Assembly: GCF_014839805.1 (NCBI RefSeq)
Contig: NC_051131.1
Location: 4,514,913 to 4,578,912 of the forward strand
Direction: 5' to 3'
DNA from: Manduca sexta
Lineage: Eukaryota > Arthropoda > Insecta > Lepidoptera > Sphingidae
Length of the DNA: 64,000 bases
Shown: one piece after another, positions 1-12,247 of the stretch
Layout: every line of letters starts with the position of its first letter
Position numbering within the stretch: the stretch's first letter is position 1
Position numbers and translations under genes: made by a program
The notes under the pieces: model-generated
Databases searched by the model: none
Told to the model about the DNA's origin: nothing
The model's input: the letters and a program-made list of their open reading frames with translations, nothing else

Positions 1-2177
1 CGACACACATACTATATTAAACATGTCAGGGTCAGCTCTGGTGTAACTGATAAGAGATAACGCAATTCTAAGAAGAGGGATTAGGCAAACATGCTTTGCA
101 ATGTTGTCAAACACTACGCATGTGTGTTTTGTTACATACATACTACACTTACAGCGGTATTCAGTAGTTATGTATGTGATACCCACCCGTCCGACAACTT
201 TTCCTTTTGTCACAACTGCCGCGTTTTACGCCGCGACTGAAAATAACATTAGCCGTTTACCATTTGCATCACAATTGGAAGTCTTTTTAAATATTCTGTA
301 TTCGTTCGCCGGCGTACCAAGGTACATAAATTAAGCGGAATTTCGTTATCTACTAAGGAATATTTGTATAATTTAGCACATAAGTAGTCATTAAATTACT
401 GAGTGCTATAAAATTATAATTTTGCCAGTCAAGAGTCCCGCACGTGTGCATCAGAATAGGCGAGTGTTCATTCGTCGAAATGTGTTTGATTAGATTGATT
501 CGCTTTTTAACTAAACACACACACTTATGGCACATTAAATGTGCTATATCACGCAAGGTAAAGTGAAAACGATGATCATTGCAATGAATTGGACACCGAC
601 AATAGATAGTCTACAGTCACGGGTCGACACGAATCAACCATCAGACACAGTTTCAGGTGAAACTTGTCCAAGGCACAAGAATAAAAGTAAAGAATACGAC
701 AAAATGTTTTGGTTACTTTCATTCGAAACGCTTCAATGTTTCCGCAATAAAAATAAAATATAAACGTTACCAAACAAACGTTAGAAATCATGGCATCGAC
801 GAATGCTACGTTTATTCAACTAAGCACTTAGTTGATATACTTAATAATAATAATAATAACCCTAGAATCGGTATAATATAAGTACTGGCCCATTTCTGGA
901 AACGAGCCTACTATACTAAGTGGACACCTCTAGGTATTTAATGAAACATAGTTTTAATTAGTCTAAAACTAGTTTGAATACATCCAAGGTCCAATATTTT
1001 CGTATATCTGGCACATAATCCAATAAAACGGGCTCAACTGAGGTCACGCGACTTGAGCACCTCATCGATATAATAAGCCGCGATGACCTAACGCGGCGCG
1101 CATATATTCCTAAAGTTGCTTTGTTACTTTCCTTATCTTCAAAATATGTTAACACATAGGGGAATTACGTACTTAGCATGCAAAGTGCAACATAATGCAT
1201 TCACAAACAACCTTTTTTGGTTTGCGTGATGTAACACATCCTCAATTGCAATACAACTCAACTGTTTCATATTTGTGTAACATCAGTAATAAAATGTTAC
1301 AGTTTCATTTTGTTACAATAATATTTTCGGTACATATTTAATCTGCTTATAAAATGATAGTATAATAGAATAGATTTTTTATTGCCTCATATCTAGGGAA
1401 TAGATTTCTTCCTCAAGAAATTAGAATGTCTATTCATTGTAACTTATGTAATTGTAGTTTGGCAATGAAATAGATCTAGTAGCAAGAATGAATGAAAATT
1501 ATTTGTATTTATGGCACAATGAATAGAAATAATATTGTAAGCACCAAAAGATTACAGTATATATATCCGATATAAAATCATCAATGCAATGTGATCTAAG
1601 AATAGTTTACGTTCCTTCTTAACCCATTTATATACATCTGTTCAAAGTGGATCATCCCACAAAATAATAAGATCAACAAATATGAGTGCAGGAACATTAG
1701 ATCTTCTTATAATACTATAGATGAACTAAGTTCATTTAGCATTATAGATCCTTTAAATTAATAAATGTAATTTAGAAATGAACAAATCATTTAGCAAATT
1801 TAATATGTAAAATTACTAGTGCAGAATTTTTTTAAAGAGATAAATTTAGTTCATTTATCCAATAGCAGTCAATATGAAAGCTATTAAAATTGCAAACAAT
1901 CCCAACAAAAATAATATGGAAGAAACATTTATAGTATTCAACATAGATGATTTAATTGATGCATGTAGCACAACAATATAGCTATTTATAAAGTCTGAAA
2001 GTTTGAAAAACACCCAACAAAGTATAATACACTAGCTTAACTCAAATGTAAAATCAAGTGCAGTTTGTATTATTAATAAAAATATTGTAATATGAGTTTA
2101 GAACCTAAATAACCTTATCCAGTGTTCTAAAAATGCAATGTAACATTTATTCAAGTACAATGAGAAGATTGACTCAC
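1..2177. other. AT-rich non-coding stretch, probably intron 1 of the CLIP-like gene
   Basis: I see no convincing exon on either strand. The short ORFs have no family resemblance, signal peptide or splice context. A (TAA)n run lies near 840-860. Because the CLIP-like exon ends with a donor at 2178 and the gene runs to the left, this stretch is most simply its first intron. Confidence 0.4.
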
Positions 2178-2406
2178 CAGTTCTAGGAGAGATAGGCACG
2201 GCTGGCTTCGGTGCAGAGTTTGAACATAATCTTCCAATTTTCGTTGGTGGTTTTAACCCTGAGGGTTTCGGCAGAGAGGAAGGTCTTGTGGAGTCAGCCT
2301 TGTTCGTGGTAGCTGTGCTTGTTGTCGACGTGGTGTCGGAGGACGCCACGGAGGCCGGAGCTGGCAGTGGCGGTCCAGAATCCGGCACATCTTGCGTATC
2401 ACTCAT
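2178..2406 (-). CDS. CLIP-190: CLIP-190/CLIP-170-like, first coding exon (partial)
   Basis: This is the first coding exon of a microtubule plus-end tracking protein of the CLIP-170/CLIP-190 family. It encodes about 76 residues: a Ser/Thr/Ala/Pro-rich start followed by KPSGLKPPTKIGR near residues 48-60. That stretch resembles the basic Ser/Pro segment just before the first CAP-Gly domain in CLIP proteins. The ATG is at 2406 and a good donor (GTGAGT) follows 2178, leaving a split Gly codon. No CAP-Gly exon is visible in 1-2177, so the rest of the gene should lie off the left edge. In the family, CAP-Gly domains bind growing microtubule ends and a long coiled coil follows. The identification rests on this short segment only. 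Confidence 0.65.
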
Positions 2407-2759
2407 TTTATATTCACTTTTTTAACACTTAATAACCGTTCCGACCCGTTACGTGCGTTTTACATTATTTATACCAAATTATACTTATAGCGATATATTT
2501 TAAAAAACGTCGCGTCTCAAATCATCGTACGACTAATAGAGTACGAAAATATCTCAAGTTCCCGCGCAATAACACGATGGAAAATCTGGATCACGGCCAG
2601 TTCGTGTTATTATTGTGGACAATGATAAACAAAAATTGCAAAAGTCGCGCGTATCATATGTTCGTTTTTAATTTCATCACATGTGTTAATAAATCAGCAC
2701 ATGCAATGCTCCCTTTCCACATATAAAACTGTGTGTATACTTAAAACAAGCGTGTCATA

Positions 2760-2870
2760 ATGCAATATTTAACGGCATACCTTGAAGAAATAGAGCACGA
2801 AAAGTGCTGCTTCAAAGAAAAACTCGAGAGATTTTACCGCTCGTTGATACCAGCTGAGCTTGACCGTTGA
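2760..2870 (+). CDS. Candidate 36-aa small ORF between CLIP-like gene and pelota
   Basis: A short complete ORF starts at ATG 2760 and ends TGA 2870. The peptide is charged and helical-looking, starts MQYLTAYLEEIEHEKCC and ends PAELDR, and its composition is not that of translated AT-rich noise. It could be a small protein, an upstream ORF, or a chance ORF. It lies 350 bases upstream of the CLIP-like start on the opposite strand, in a position suited to divergent transcription. I do not recognise it. Confidence 0.25.
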   Translation: MQYLTAYLEEIEHEKCCFKEKLERFYRSLIPAELDR

Positions 2871-3943
2871 CGTTATCACTATCACTGCACACGTATTATT
2901 TACAGTACATAAATTTATATTTAAACACTATTTTAAATTATTCGATACGATATACGTAGTACGTAAAATAACAAGCCCGCTATATAATTATAAACGAAAC
3001 ATAAAACAATCACAAATACACAAGAAACTGGAAGGCGACCGTCCTCTCATTACGTTCAAAACTTCAAAATTACGTTTCGTTTCGTTACTTGTTTCTTTTA
3101 TTTTATAAAAAATTCGACATTATTTTTTTTTTATTTTTAAAGAAAACACGTAATAAAATTATTTGAAGAGAGAATTTGTGTTCAAATGTATTTGAATATA
3201 AATTTAATTCTGTAATTTTGGGAATGTATAAATCAAATTAGTGTGGGATTTTGCACACGTGTAAAACTAGTCCCAGAGGGCGCCACCAAAGTAAAATATT
3301 AGTCGTATAGAGGAGTGTAGAAAAATAAAATTTATGAATTGCTGTCGAATATTGACCACTGGGCGACCACTGACCACTAGTATTATTCATTGTAATAGTA
3401 TTGTTAAACGTTGCAGTTTTAAGTTTCAACTTTATTTCAACTTTATTTAGTTTACAATAGTATTAAGTTATATTTAGAAACGCTTTAAAATGTTCCTTAG
3501 TAAGTTAAGTGTTGGAAATAATTTTAGTTATTTTGTTTGAATTTTATTTTATTGTTATCGCTGTCATAATATTGTTAGATTTAGAGTTAGATTATATTGT
3601 TAGATGTAAGTGTTTTGGCTAAGTGCTGTAAACTTTCATTGAATTATAATAATAAATAAATAAATAAATTTCAACTATGATTATTTTTTCGACTTGCCGG
3701 ATTAAAAGTACATTTTTTTATTCTACATGTATGACGTCACTTAATATGTCATTTGTCAGTTGTCACTTCAAATGTCACCAGTCACGAAATTTCATGAAAG
3801 GAAAAATACGCGTGAAAAAGTCAAAGCGGCGCGGCGGTCTACGGTCAAATGTTTTCATCATGCAATAGACTGTGATAAACCAAGTGTCTTTCATGAATTA
3901 ACAGATATAATGGAATAACTTATGGTATAATATATCATACAAC
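2871..3943. other. Intergenic region upstream of pelota
   Basis: AT-rich sequence with no supported gene. It holds a short (TAAA)n microsatellite near 3648-3668 and, close to pelota, the pelota promoter and 5' leader. No TATA box stands out, as expected for a housekeeping gene. Confidence 0.4.
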
Positions 3944-6316
3944 ATGAAGCTCATTTTTAAAAGCATTGAAAAAGATGGATGCGGGTAAGTTCTCTTTCAC
4001 AAAGATTATTATCTCTGTACAATATGTTATATCTTTGTTATTTATTTAGGAGTATCGGGCTCATCCCGGAAGAGCCGGAGGACATGTGGCACGCGTTCAA
4101 CCTGATCGCTGAAGGAGACGCTGTAACTGCATCGACAGTTCGTAAGGTCCAGACGGAATCCTCGACTGGCTCCTCAACAAGCAACAGAGTGAGAACCACT
4201 CTTACAATCACCGTCGAAAACATTGATTTTGACACGCAAGCATGTGTTTTGCGACTAAAAGGTCGCAATATTGTGGAGAATCAGTATGTCAAGGTATGAA
4301 ATGGTTTTTCATGTTTGGTGTATTGGTTATTTGAAATCAACGTAGTTTGAACATAACACAATCAATACTAAAAGGCGTAGTTAGTTGTATATTGCATCCT
4401 TTGTATCATAATTTATTTTAATATTCCTTTACCCAAGTTATAATTTATTACAGAACAATGTGTTTATGACTGGAAAATCCAAATAGGTTTTAAGTGTGTG
4501 GGTTTTAATCATTATATGAATATAATAATATTATTGAAGTGTGTAGTAGATATTTGTTTTGGCTTAATAATTTCTATCTTAGTATATTGTGGTATAATTT
4601 TTATCAAAACTGGGCTTTCAGACATAAATTGAAAACAAACCATTAAAAAAATATTAATGACTTATTTACCTTACAGATGGGGGCATATCATACATTAGAT
4701 TTGGAATTAAATAGAAAATTCACATTAAAGAAGGCACTATGGGATTCTGTGGCATTGGAGAGAGTCGACACAGCCTGTGATCCCGCAACAAATGCTGATG
4801 TGGCTGCTGTAGTGATGCAGGAAGGGCTTGCACATGTCTGTCTGATCACACCATCAATGACATTAGTGCGGTCGAAGATTGATATGAACATACCAAGAAA
4901 ACGAAAAGGATTTGTGCAACAACATGAGAAAGTAATTGATCATTATCTTTTTGTTTTTTTGTATTCCAATTTCAATTAGCATTTTGATAATTATTGGTAT
5001 TTGTAATACTAAATATCCAAATGAGTTATAATTAAAATAATAATAATTTGTGTTTTTATTACCGTTCTCTTTGCATATCAAAGGGTATTGGTACGTAAAG
5101 TATGTAAAAGAAACACTGCATACTTAAACTATGTTTTGAATGTATAACATAGATATATTATTTTTGGGTTTTTCAGGGTCTAAACAAATTCTATGATGCA
5201 GTTATGCAGGCAATACTGAGACCAAAAAATGTGGATTTCAACATTGTAAAGTGTGTGATCATAGCATCACCTGGCTTTGTCAAAGATCAATTTTTTGACT
5301 ACATGATCCAGCAGGCCATCAAAACTGATAACAAACTTTTATTGGATAACAGAGGAAAGTTTTTATTAGTTAAGGCAGCATCTGGTTTTAAACATTCTTT
5401 GAAAGGTCTGTTATGCACATGTTTAATCAATGACACAATTTCTGTTAGAAGAATTTTTTTGCACTAAATCTATTTTGGTAAAGCTTAAGACAATAGTGTA
5501 TGATTTTGTTTGCAGAAGTCTTACAAGAGCCTGCAGTATTAGCCAAGATTTCAGACACAAAAGCAGCGGGAGAAGTGAAATTATTGGAAAGTTTCTACAC
5601 TATGTTACAGTTGGAACCTGCTAAAGCTTTTTATGGAAAAAAGCATATAGATAAAGCTAATGAGGCACAAGCCATTGAGACTCTGATGATTTCTGATAAA
5701 CTATTCAGGTAATATTTTTCACACTTCTTACATTTTTGTAATTTTTATTTTTTGCACCAGGTCCTTCAAATGTGACATATTATTTTATAATTCCGATTTT
5801 TGCAGATGTCAAGACATTCAGAAAAGGAAAGAGTATGTAGCAATAGTAGATAGTGTCAGAGAGAATGGTGGAGATGTCAGGATTTTTTCCAGTATGCATG
5901 TGTCTGGTGAACGTAAGTTGTAATTGATATATGTATCAAGTTCTTAGTACACAGCAGATATAAATAATGGTTATTCAATTATTTCTGTGATGAAGGCTCT
6001 AAAAATATAATTGTTAAAGCAAGATTAAGTAAGGCCAGACTCTTTAGCCCATGATAAGTTGAAGTTTGAATAACATCATTCGGGGTTATACCTGTTTAGA
6101 TAAATTAATAAAATAAAATGGCTTCAGAATGGATGGTCACTACACTTACATGGCTATAGTTTTAGTTGACTGAAGCATTGTTTTTAATTACATTTTTACA
6201 TGTTGTTTTCAGAATTAGACCAACTTACGGGGATTGCAGCTGTGCTGCGGTTTCCTATGCCGGAGCTCGAAGACAGTGACGCTGAGGATGGAGATAGTGA
6301 AAGTGATTCCGATTAG
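3944..6316 (+). CDS. pelo: Protein pelota (mRNA surveillance / ribosome rescue factor)
   Basis: Seven exons: 3944-3984, 4050-4293, 4677-4931, 5177-5405, 5516-5708, 5806-5912 and 6213-6316, giving 390 aa, close to the 385 aa of human pelota. The start MKLIFKSIEKDG matches the family start. Other family blocks seen are PEEPEDMWH (about residues 20-28), VRKVQTESSTGS, RVRTTLT, MGAYHTLDLE, IPRKRKG, ASPGFVKDQF, DNKLLL, SDTKAAGEVK, AFYGKKHI and IFSSMHVSGEQL. The order is an Sm-like N-terminal domain (about 1-130), then the eRF1 central (about 135-270) and C-terminal (about 272-372) domains, and an acidic Asp/Glu/Ser tail. In the family, pelota with Hbs1 binds stalled ribosomes in the No-Go and nonstop pathways and lacks the GGQ release motif. 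Every junction is GT-AG and keeps phase. Confidence 0.97.
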
Positions 6317-6657
6317 TAAAATATAATATTATTTAAAATGACAATTTAAGTTACATACTGTAGTAATTATATTTGATCTGTATACTGTAATCGTTATTAA
6401 TTACACAGATATTGTTACTATACTCATAGCAAAGTTGCTCTATAAGACTATTTATAACTTCAATTAGATTTCTTTTATTATTTTTGATAACTTTTATGTA
6501 AGTTGCTTAAGTAAAAATAATACAATTAATTATTCATGATTGACAAATGCTACATTTGATCCTCGTTGTTTTTGTGTTGTAATGCCCTGTCAGTTACTGT
6601 TGTATTGAATATGTATTTGTTGCGATTATGTAAATACAATGTATATGCAATAGCTCA

Positions 6658-6663
6658 AATAAA
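6658..6663 (+). terminator. Candidate poly(A) signal of pelota
   Basis: AATAAA lies about 340 bases past the pelota stop. It sits only about 30 bases before the pescadillo stop codon on the other strand, so the two 3' ends probably overlap. Confidence 0.5.
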
Positions 6664-6682
6664 ATACTATTTTGTTACAAAT

Positions 6683-6688
6683 TTTATT
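6683..6688 (-). terminator. Candidate poly(A) signal of pescadillo
   Basis: TTTATT on the plus strand reads AATAAA on the minus strand. It starts 5 bases after the pescadillo stop (6694-6696), implying a very short 3' UTR. Confidence 0.5.
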
Positions 6689-6693
6689 TAATT

Positions 6694-9311
6694 TCAGGCA
6701 GTAGCTGCTTCAAATGCTTGCATCCTTTGCTTCTTTTTTTCTGCTTTCTTTTCTTCCTTGACCTTCTCGTCATGTAGGCGCCTCTTTTTCCTCAGCAACC
6801 ATATTTCCTTCTTTCGTTCTTCCTGACCAGCCTTCATGCTCTTGTATAGTTTCTTGTGTTTCTTGCGAACAAGCTTTTCACGTAATCTGAATGCTTGTTT
6901 GTCTTCAATCTCCTTTTGATAAGGATGCTCCTTGTATGTGACGCCGGTAGTGACAGCCATTGATTTTTTCTGAAATTAAACAAAGTTATAAAATGACAAG
7001 TGAAATATGCATTTAAAAAATTTACAACTTCTCTTTAGCAAGAAATATCCTGGAATTAAAAAGATTTTCTTTCAAAATGTTAATATTGAATAAATACTTT
7101 ATGATTTCAGTCTTAATAGAATATGATACTTGTTTTGTTTTGTATCTCAAACATCCTTTTTTGTTTCGTGTTATAGAAAAATCTATGCATAGATTTTTTA
7201 AAAATAAAACCTATACCTTTTCCTTGGCCAATTTCTTTTTCTGCGGATCCATATCATCATTATCATCTTCATCATCATTGTCTTCTCCTGATGGGGAATC
7301 CTCAGCCACTTCATCTCTGTATTGCTTGGCTAGAGCCTCATCAGCATCACCTTCTGAATCTTCTTCACTTTCCTCCTCCTTGTCCTCATCGCTGGCTTCT
7401 TCTATGTCAGTACCAGATTGATCATCATCTGTAATAAAATAATAAGGTGAATGAGAATGAGCACCTTCTAATAGGCTTCATGGATATTTTTGATATTATA
7501 AATTGATTTCTTTTCATTCAGAGTAAATTCTATTCTTTAGTATGATATTATGTGTTATGAAGTAATAAAGTCCAAATTTTACTTACCAAGTGGTTTGAAG
7601 TCAGGATTGTTCATCTGTGCAACTTCAGGTGGTATGTAAACTTGGTCCTTAATCTTGTCCACAAATGGTGATAAATGGGGAGGTAATACTGCACCCATCA
7701 AATATTTGTTGATAGGCAAAAGTGTTCTTGCATTAACACTATCAAATACCCATTGTGGTTGTACATAATACCGTGAAAGGTACTGTTTTTCCATACTTGG
7801 TCTATCTACAATTTGATATGCAATTGTCTCATCAGATTCGTCAAATGTAGCACCAACAAAGTGATCTTTGTCCCAGGAGCATTCACCTCCAAAACAGCGT
7901 ATAATGAAGACCATTGGTTCTCTTGGCACTTCTCTGTTTATGAAGAATTTGAGGCCTTTGAATAGTGTTTTTAATTTTTTAACTTTTTCTGCTTCAAGTT
8001 TTGCCTCTTCAAGTTTTTTGGGGTCTTCATCTTCAGTGGGGAATACATCAATTTCAGGGAGTTCCTCTGCTTCATTTGCACCTTCTACTCTTGCTAACGA
8101 CAAGTTCATGGCAGCTATTCTCTCTGCTACATAGGTATGTTCATCAATCAAATCCTTGTCTTTTTCAGCAGAGAAACTTGCTGGCAATTTTGGTGGATAA
8201 ACCAAATTCAAAGTGTGAAATAATTTGAAATTCACAAAACCCAACATCATTGTGTAGAATTCAACAAATGTTGACATGATTTTAAAATCAACATCATTTT
8301 TGTTTTGTGGCTGAAATTATACATATTAGATGTTAATATATACAGTGAATTATATTAAATTGGTTTAATGTAAAAGAATCAATTTATATTAAATTTACCT
8401 GGAATGAAAAGTGATGTGGCACAATCCATGTTATAGTTTGGCCTTCCAATTCTACTTGATAATAGAATCCTTTGACAGAGACAAATACTTTACGCAGTGC
8501 CTTTGCAGTGATTACAGCATGCATGAACTCAACAGTGAGCCTTCTGCACAACATAGATTGGTCTCTTGGAACTCTTTTTAAGGATGGAAAAGTGCTGAAC
8601 AAGAAGCAAAGGGTAAGACAGTCATCCAAGTCTCTCAGTGCATCCACAAATGTTGGATATCTTTCCTTCACGATGTGGTCAATGTTAATGTCTGGATAGT
8701 CACGGAAATATTTTCTCATTTTTCCATATTCCTTCATGGCACGAGCGCGCCGAATTTTTTGTTGGTAAACCTAGAATTTAATTATAAATTTAAATAAACA
8801 GCATTACACATTTTTGTTCTTAAGTAGTAAATAGAGTTGCGCTAGCATTAATTCTGTTTTTTTTGTGGTTCTTGATGTGCTTCAACCTTAGAATTTAACA
8901 ATTCACAAACCAAGTATACCACTAACACCACTAGGACAATTATGCAATAAAAAATGAAGAGTTAAGGAAAATAGAATTGTTTACCTTCAGTTCGCGTAGT
9001 TTCCATATTATAGGCTCGTGTAACAGGAATTTTATATCTTTTGTGTGATATAAAGTTTTGATGCCGCCAGCACCTTTCTGCGCTCGTTTACGGTTTCGTG
9101 GCTCGCGAGGATATATTCCTTTCAATATGCAAATACGTCTAAAATCTTTTAAGGTTAGCTGTAGTTTCTTCAGTGCAGCCTTTCGTGTCATAAATTGCGC
9201 TCCTTCTCCGGACGAATACTATGGACAAAACTTTGGTTATAACCAACTCATAACACGTGTTGTTAAATGTAATGTGGAAAAGTTTACCTTCTTCTTCTTT
9301 TTTGAAACCAT
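6694..9311 (-). CDS. PES1: Pescadillo homolog (60S ribosome biogenesis)
   Basis: Six exons on the minus strand: 9311-9288, 9218-8985, 8770-8399, 8310-7587, 7428-7217 and 6969-6694, about 613 aa (human 588). The N-terminal pescadillo domain shows [47 protein letters not shown] and [10 protein letters not shown], then TEFYT-like and LLGFVNF-like blocks. A BRCT domain follows at about 325-425 ([19 protein letters not shown]-like, [24 protein letters not shown]). After that come an acidic Asp/Glu/Ser stretch (about 455-520) and a Lys/Arg/Glu-rich tail that is probably coiled coil and nuclear. In the family it forms the PeBoW complex with Bop1 and WDR12 and is needed for 27S/32S pre-rRNA processing in the nucleolus. 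Exon 1 is tiny: MVSK followed by lysines. All junctions are GT-AG and keep phase. It is convergent with pelota. Confidence 0.96.
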
Positions 9312-10192
9312 TTTGCGTTAATTTGTTTCTTTAAAGCACTTTAAACTAATTACTATGTTTTTTACTTATTGATTGTAATTTTTATAAATCTACGCAATAG
9401 AAACACGCATTTTTACACAGCTATCATTTTGACAAGAGTTTATTTGACATTTAACAAAAATGACATAAAATATTAATTGTTGCCAGATGATGTTTTGTAT
9501 TATCCTCAAATTAGGTTAAGTAGTTACCAAAGTTTTGGGTTTTCAAGCCGCAAAAAAAATAATAAGAAAAAGCCGCTCGTTTTGCTCTGGAACGATTAAT
9601 TTCTTATCCCCAATGATTTTATTTCTTCAAATCCCGTCCCATTTTTACATAGTATATTTTTAATATTGCACGTCTTCGTATGTACGAAGAGAAGAGAAGA
9701 AAACATTGAAGAGCTGAAATAGATATATATCTAACGATTTCGGCTCTTCAACTTGGGCCATTGAAGACCTTTTTAAGCACTTATGTTATTTAATTATTTA
9801 TTTAGCGGGTCCCAGCCTCGATGATTTGTGATAATTAATATTCCAACATTTATTATCATCTCGATTCACACCGCCACTGATACAACTTGGGTCGACACCT
9901 GTTACCACAGTAAGTTTTTGAGTTTGATTCCTGATCGATAATTCCTAAGTACGGCGCGGCAGGGTAAGTAATTGTTTCCCACTAATAAGCTGCAGACACT
10001 TAGGTAACTGCTTCATGTAACTATAATCATATGAATACAGTAACAAAGTTTTATTTTGTATGCGATATTGTATGTGCACGCTATATTTACTATATGATGT
10101 ATCTAGTACTTGTGCGGTGTTACTGTATAATGAGGCGGAGAAATATGTTATGTTGCTAATTTATATATCGCAAGGTAAAATATATTAGGTAC
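9312..10192. other. Intergenic, no gene seen
   Basis: This holds the pescadillo promoter side and AT-rich sequence. I see no coding exon or strong repeat. A weak imperfect inverted repeat of CTCTTCAA/TTGAAGA type lies around 9685-9770. Confidence 0.35.
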
Positions 10193-10346
10193 TTACATAG
10201 CTGTAATTTTGTACCACTTCATTTTGGAACAGCCCGAGTCTTTCACACGTGCCACAAACTCCTGATGATCCGGATTCAAGGGTGCGTCGGGAGCAGCTCC
10301 CCCAACAAGGATGATGCACGCTAGGGTCAGGGACATTTCACTGACC
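10193..10346 (-). CDS. Orphan exon of a possible small secreted protein
   Basis: On the minus strand an ATG near 10346 opens a short hydrophobic leader (MSLTLACIILVGGAAP) and then a plausible mature segment containing DAPLNPDHQEFVARVKDSGC. A strong donor (GTAAGTA) follows within the Ala-Met codons near 10193-10197. No downstream exon is obvious between 9312 and 10190. A second frame of the same stretch is also open and Cys-rich, so the frame is not certain. It could be a leftover exon of a degraded gene. I do not recognise the family. Confidence 0.3.
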
Positions 10347-10608
10347 AGCACATGACAAAACCTGAGTGGACGTGGTATAAAACTATATCTATAACTTTGG
10401 CCGTGTAATGTGAGCATGGGTAGTATTAACAAGATAGTCACTTACTTAAATAACGATCATTATAATATTAAAATTATTGCCACCTATAAAACATTTTAAA
10501 ATAAACATACACAACCATATCCCTTTTCGCAGTACGTATATTTGTTTTTATTATATTATAATAAATTAATACATAATAATATGAATAAATACATGAGCAA
10601 AAATTTTA

Positions 10609-11328
10609 TTAAGCGTTGTCACTGTTGGTGGTTGAAGTTGTCGAGCTGGATGGTGTAGCTTGGCTTTGAGCCCACGCACTAGGATCAACCATCACATACA
10701 TGGGGTAGCCGTATGGTGGCCACATTGGCGACGTTTGGGACATTACTGAACTGGCGGTGTCATCGCTTAGACCAGCATCTTTTAGGATGCTTAGCGCATT
10801 CGCGTAAGCGGACATCATTTGTGGATAGAAATATTGAAATGGGTATTGTTGAATGTTGGCTTTAGCTGGATCCATCGTGCAGGTTGAAGTAGAACTCTCA
10901 GAGGAGCTTGACGTCATTGCTGCAGTCGGTAAGGCGTAGGGATACGGAGCCACTGCGCCGCTTTCACTGCCCGAGGGAACCGGCAACGCGTAAGCATATT
11001 GAACTGGAGGGTTCACCACAGCTCGTTTTTGGTTAAAACTTTCTTCATGAGGGTACCCTGTAAAAGGTACAGGAAGAGCTGACTGGTGAGATTGGGAGGC
11101 GGCAGCTGTTGGTAGGAAGTTGACTGGCTGGTCCGTCAGCCATTGAGACTTCACTCCGGTGTCTTCCGTCGCTGCTACGTACAAATCTCCAGTTGTTCCG
11201 TCCGATGATGGTTTCACAAAAAGTCCGTGAACTGGATGGAGTTGGTTGGGTGTATTCCAGTGCGCTACATGACTTTCTACTGCTGCTGCTAGGCAGATGC
11301 AGGTAAATAAACTTATTATTTTTGACAT
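10609..11328 (-). CDS. Secreted Tyr/Pro/Ser-rich protein, eggshell-type candidate
   Basis: A single open frame of 239 aa starts at ATG 11328. Residues 1-19 form a typical signal peptide (MSKIISLFTCICLAAAVES). The mature part is low in Cys. It has repeated short Pro/Tyr stretches (VQYAYALPVP, APYPYALPTA), a Ser-rich patch, a Tyr/Phe/Met stretch (QQYPFQYFYPQMMSAY) and a Ser/Thr-rich tail. A good TATA box stands about 55 bases upstream and the stop codon overlaps AATAAA, so the gene is compact and intronless. This style and composition recall lepidopteran vitelline-membrane-associated proteins such as P30, but no diagnostic domain is present. It lacks the (I/V)PLLxxC motif of the three genes at 20-31 kb. 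The CDS is well supported; the function is inference. Confidence 0.75.
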   Translation of the reverse strand: MSKIISLFTCICLAAAVESHVAHWNTPNQLHPVHGLFVKPSSDGTTGDLYVAATEDTGVKSQWLTDQPVNFLPTAAASQSHQSALPVPFTGYPHEESFNQKRAVVNPPVQYAYALPVPSGSESGAVAPYPYALPTAAMTSSSSESSTSTCTMDPAKANIQQYPFQYFYPQMMSAYANALSILKDAGLSDDTASSVMSQTSPMWPPYGYPMYVMVDPSAWAQSQATPSSSTTSTTNSDNA

Positions 11329-11378
11329 GGTTGAATGATTTGTTATTGCAATGATTCATTAAAGGAAGTGCCCGTGTA

Positions 11379-11385
11379 TTTTATA
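11379..11385 (-). promoter_or_regulatory. TATA box of the 239-aa secreted protein gene
   Basis: The minus strand reads TATAAAA here, about 51 bases before the ATG at 11328. That spacing predicts a leader of roughly 25 bases, typical of strongly and tissue-specifically expressed insect genes. Confidence 0.6.
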
Positions 11386-11389
11386 CCAG

Positions 11390-12247
11390 CGAGTAATTAA
11401 GCGGTCAATCTGGGAGGAGATAAGATGCATGCTCTTGATAAAATTGGCAGATGGATATTTTGAGGAAAGATCACGTTTTGGTGTACGGAAAATCTTTTTA
11501 TCTTCAGATATCATTTGGACATGTCTAACTGATATCTTGAGATAGATGCATTCTCGAACATTGATTGCATTTATATCCAAGAAACTTTATCGGAATGAAC
11601 AGGAACTGAAGTTGAATGATAAACGTTACATGAATCTGTTTGTTTGTTAGCCAGGATTTCGTAAAGTTAAATAATGAAAAAAACATTATTTTGATATATA
11701 GAAACTAAAGAGCCTGACGAATTTCAAAAATGAATACGTAATATACACAATATTTTAATACATATGTATACTTACGAATTATATGTAGGTATGTTTAAAA
11801 AATATAACTAAAATGTTTATCGATTAGACTGCACCTTTTAAAAAAGATATCGAGACTTGCAGAGTGGTAATGAGTAACTACCCTCATATTTAGTAACCTT
11901 TGACTTTTGAAGAAGTAAAAAAGGGGAATAAAGTAAGGTATTGATTTCTTTCTTATAGAATTCTTGAAATCTTAGGCGCTATTAAGGACGCTAAGCGCTG
12001 CATCTGCATGTACATAGTAAGTAGGATCGTTTTGCATAACTCATATAGAAATAAGGTTAGATATCCGTGGCATGCTCGACCCCTGGAAGCTTATAATTAA
12101 GTCTCAAAATGCCCTCTAATGAGTACTGATACTTATTGCGGAAAAGTAGATAGGTACAGCTGCCATATCCGGAACTCTTAATTAGTCTCTGCATCTGAAA
12201 ATGCCTCATGTGAGTACTTATAAAGTATTTACCTAACTTATTAATAA
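11390..12247. other. Intergenic, upstream of the 239-aa gene
   Basis: AT-rich DNA with no supported gene; it would contain any upstream control region of the minus-strand gene. Confidence 0.35.

Noticed and set aside
7077..7421. Ser/Leu-rich plus-strand ORF
   Set aside because: It is the antisense of the acidic region of pescadillo; the serine runs are mirror images of Asp/Glu codons.
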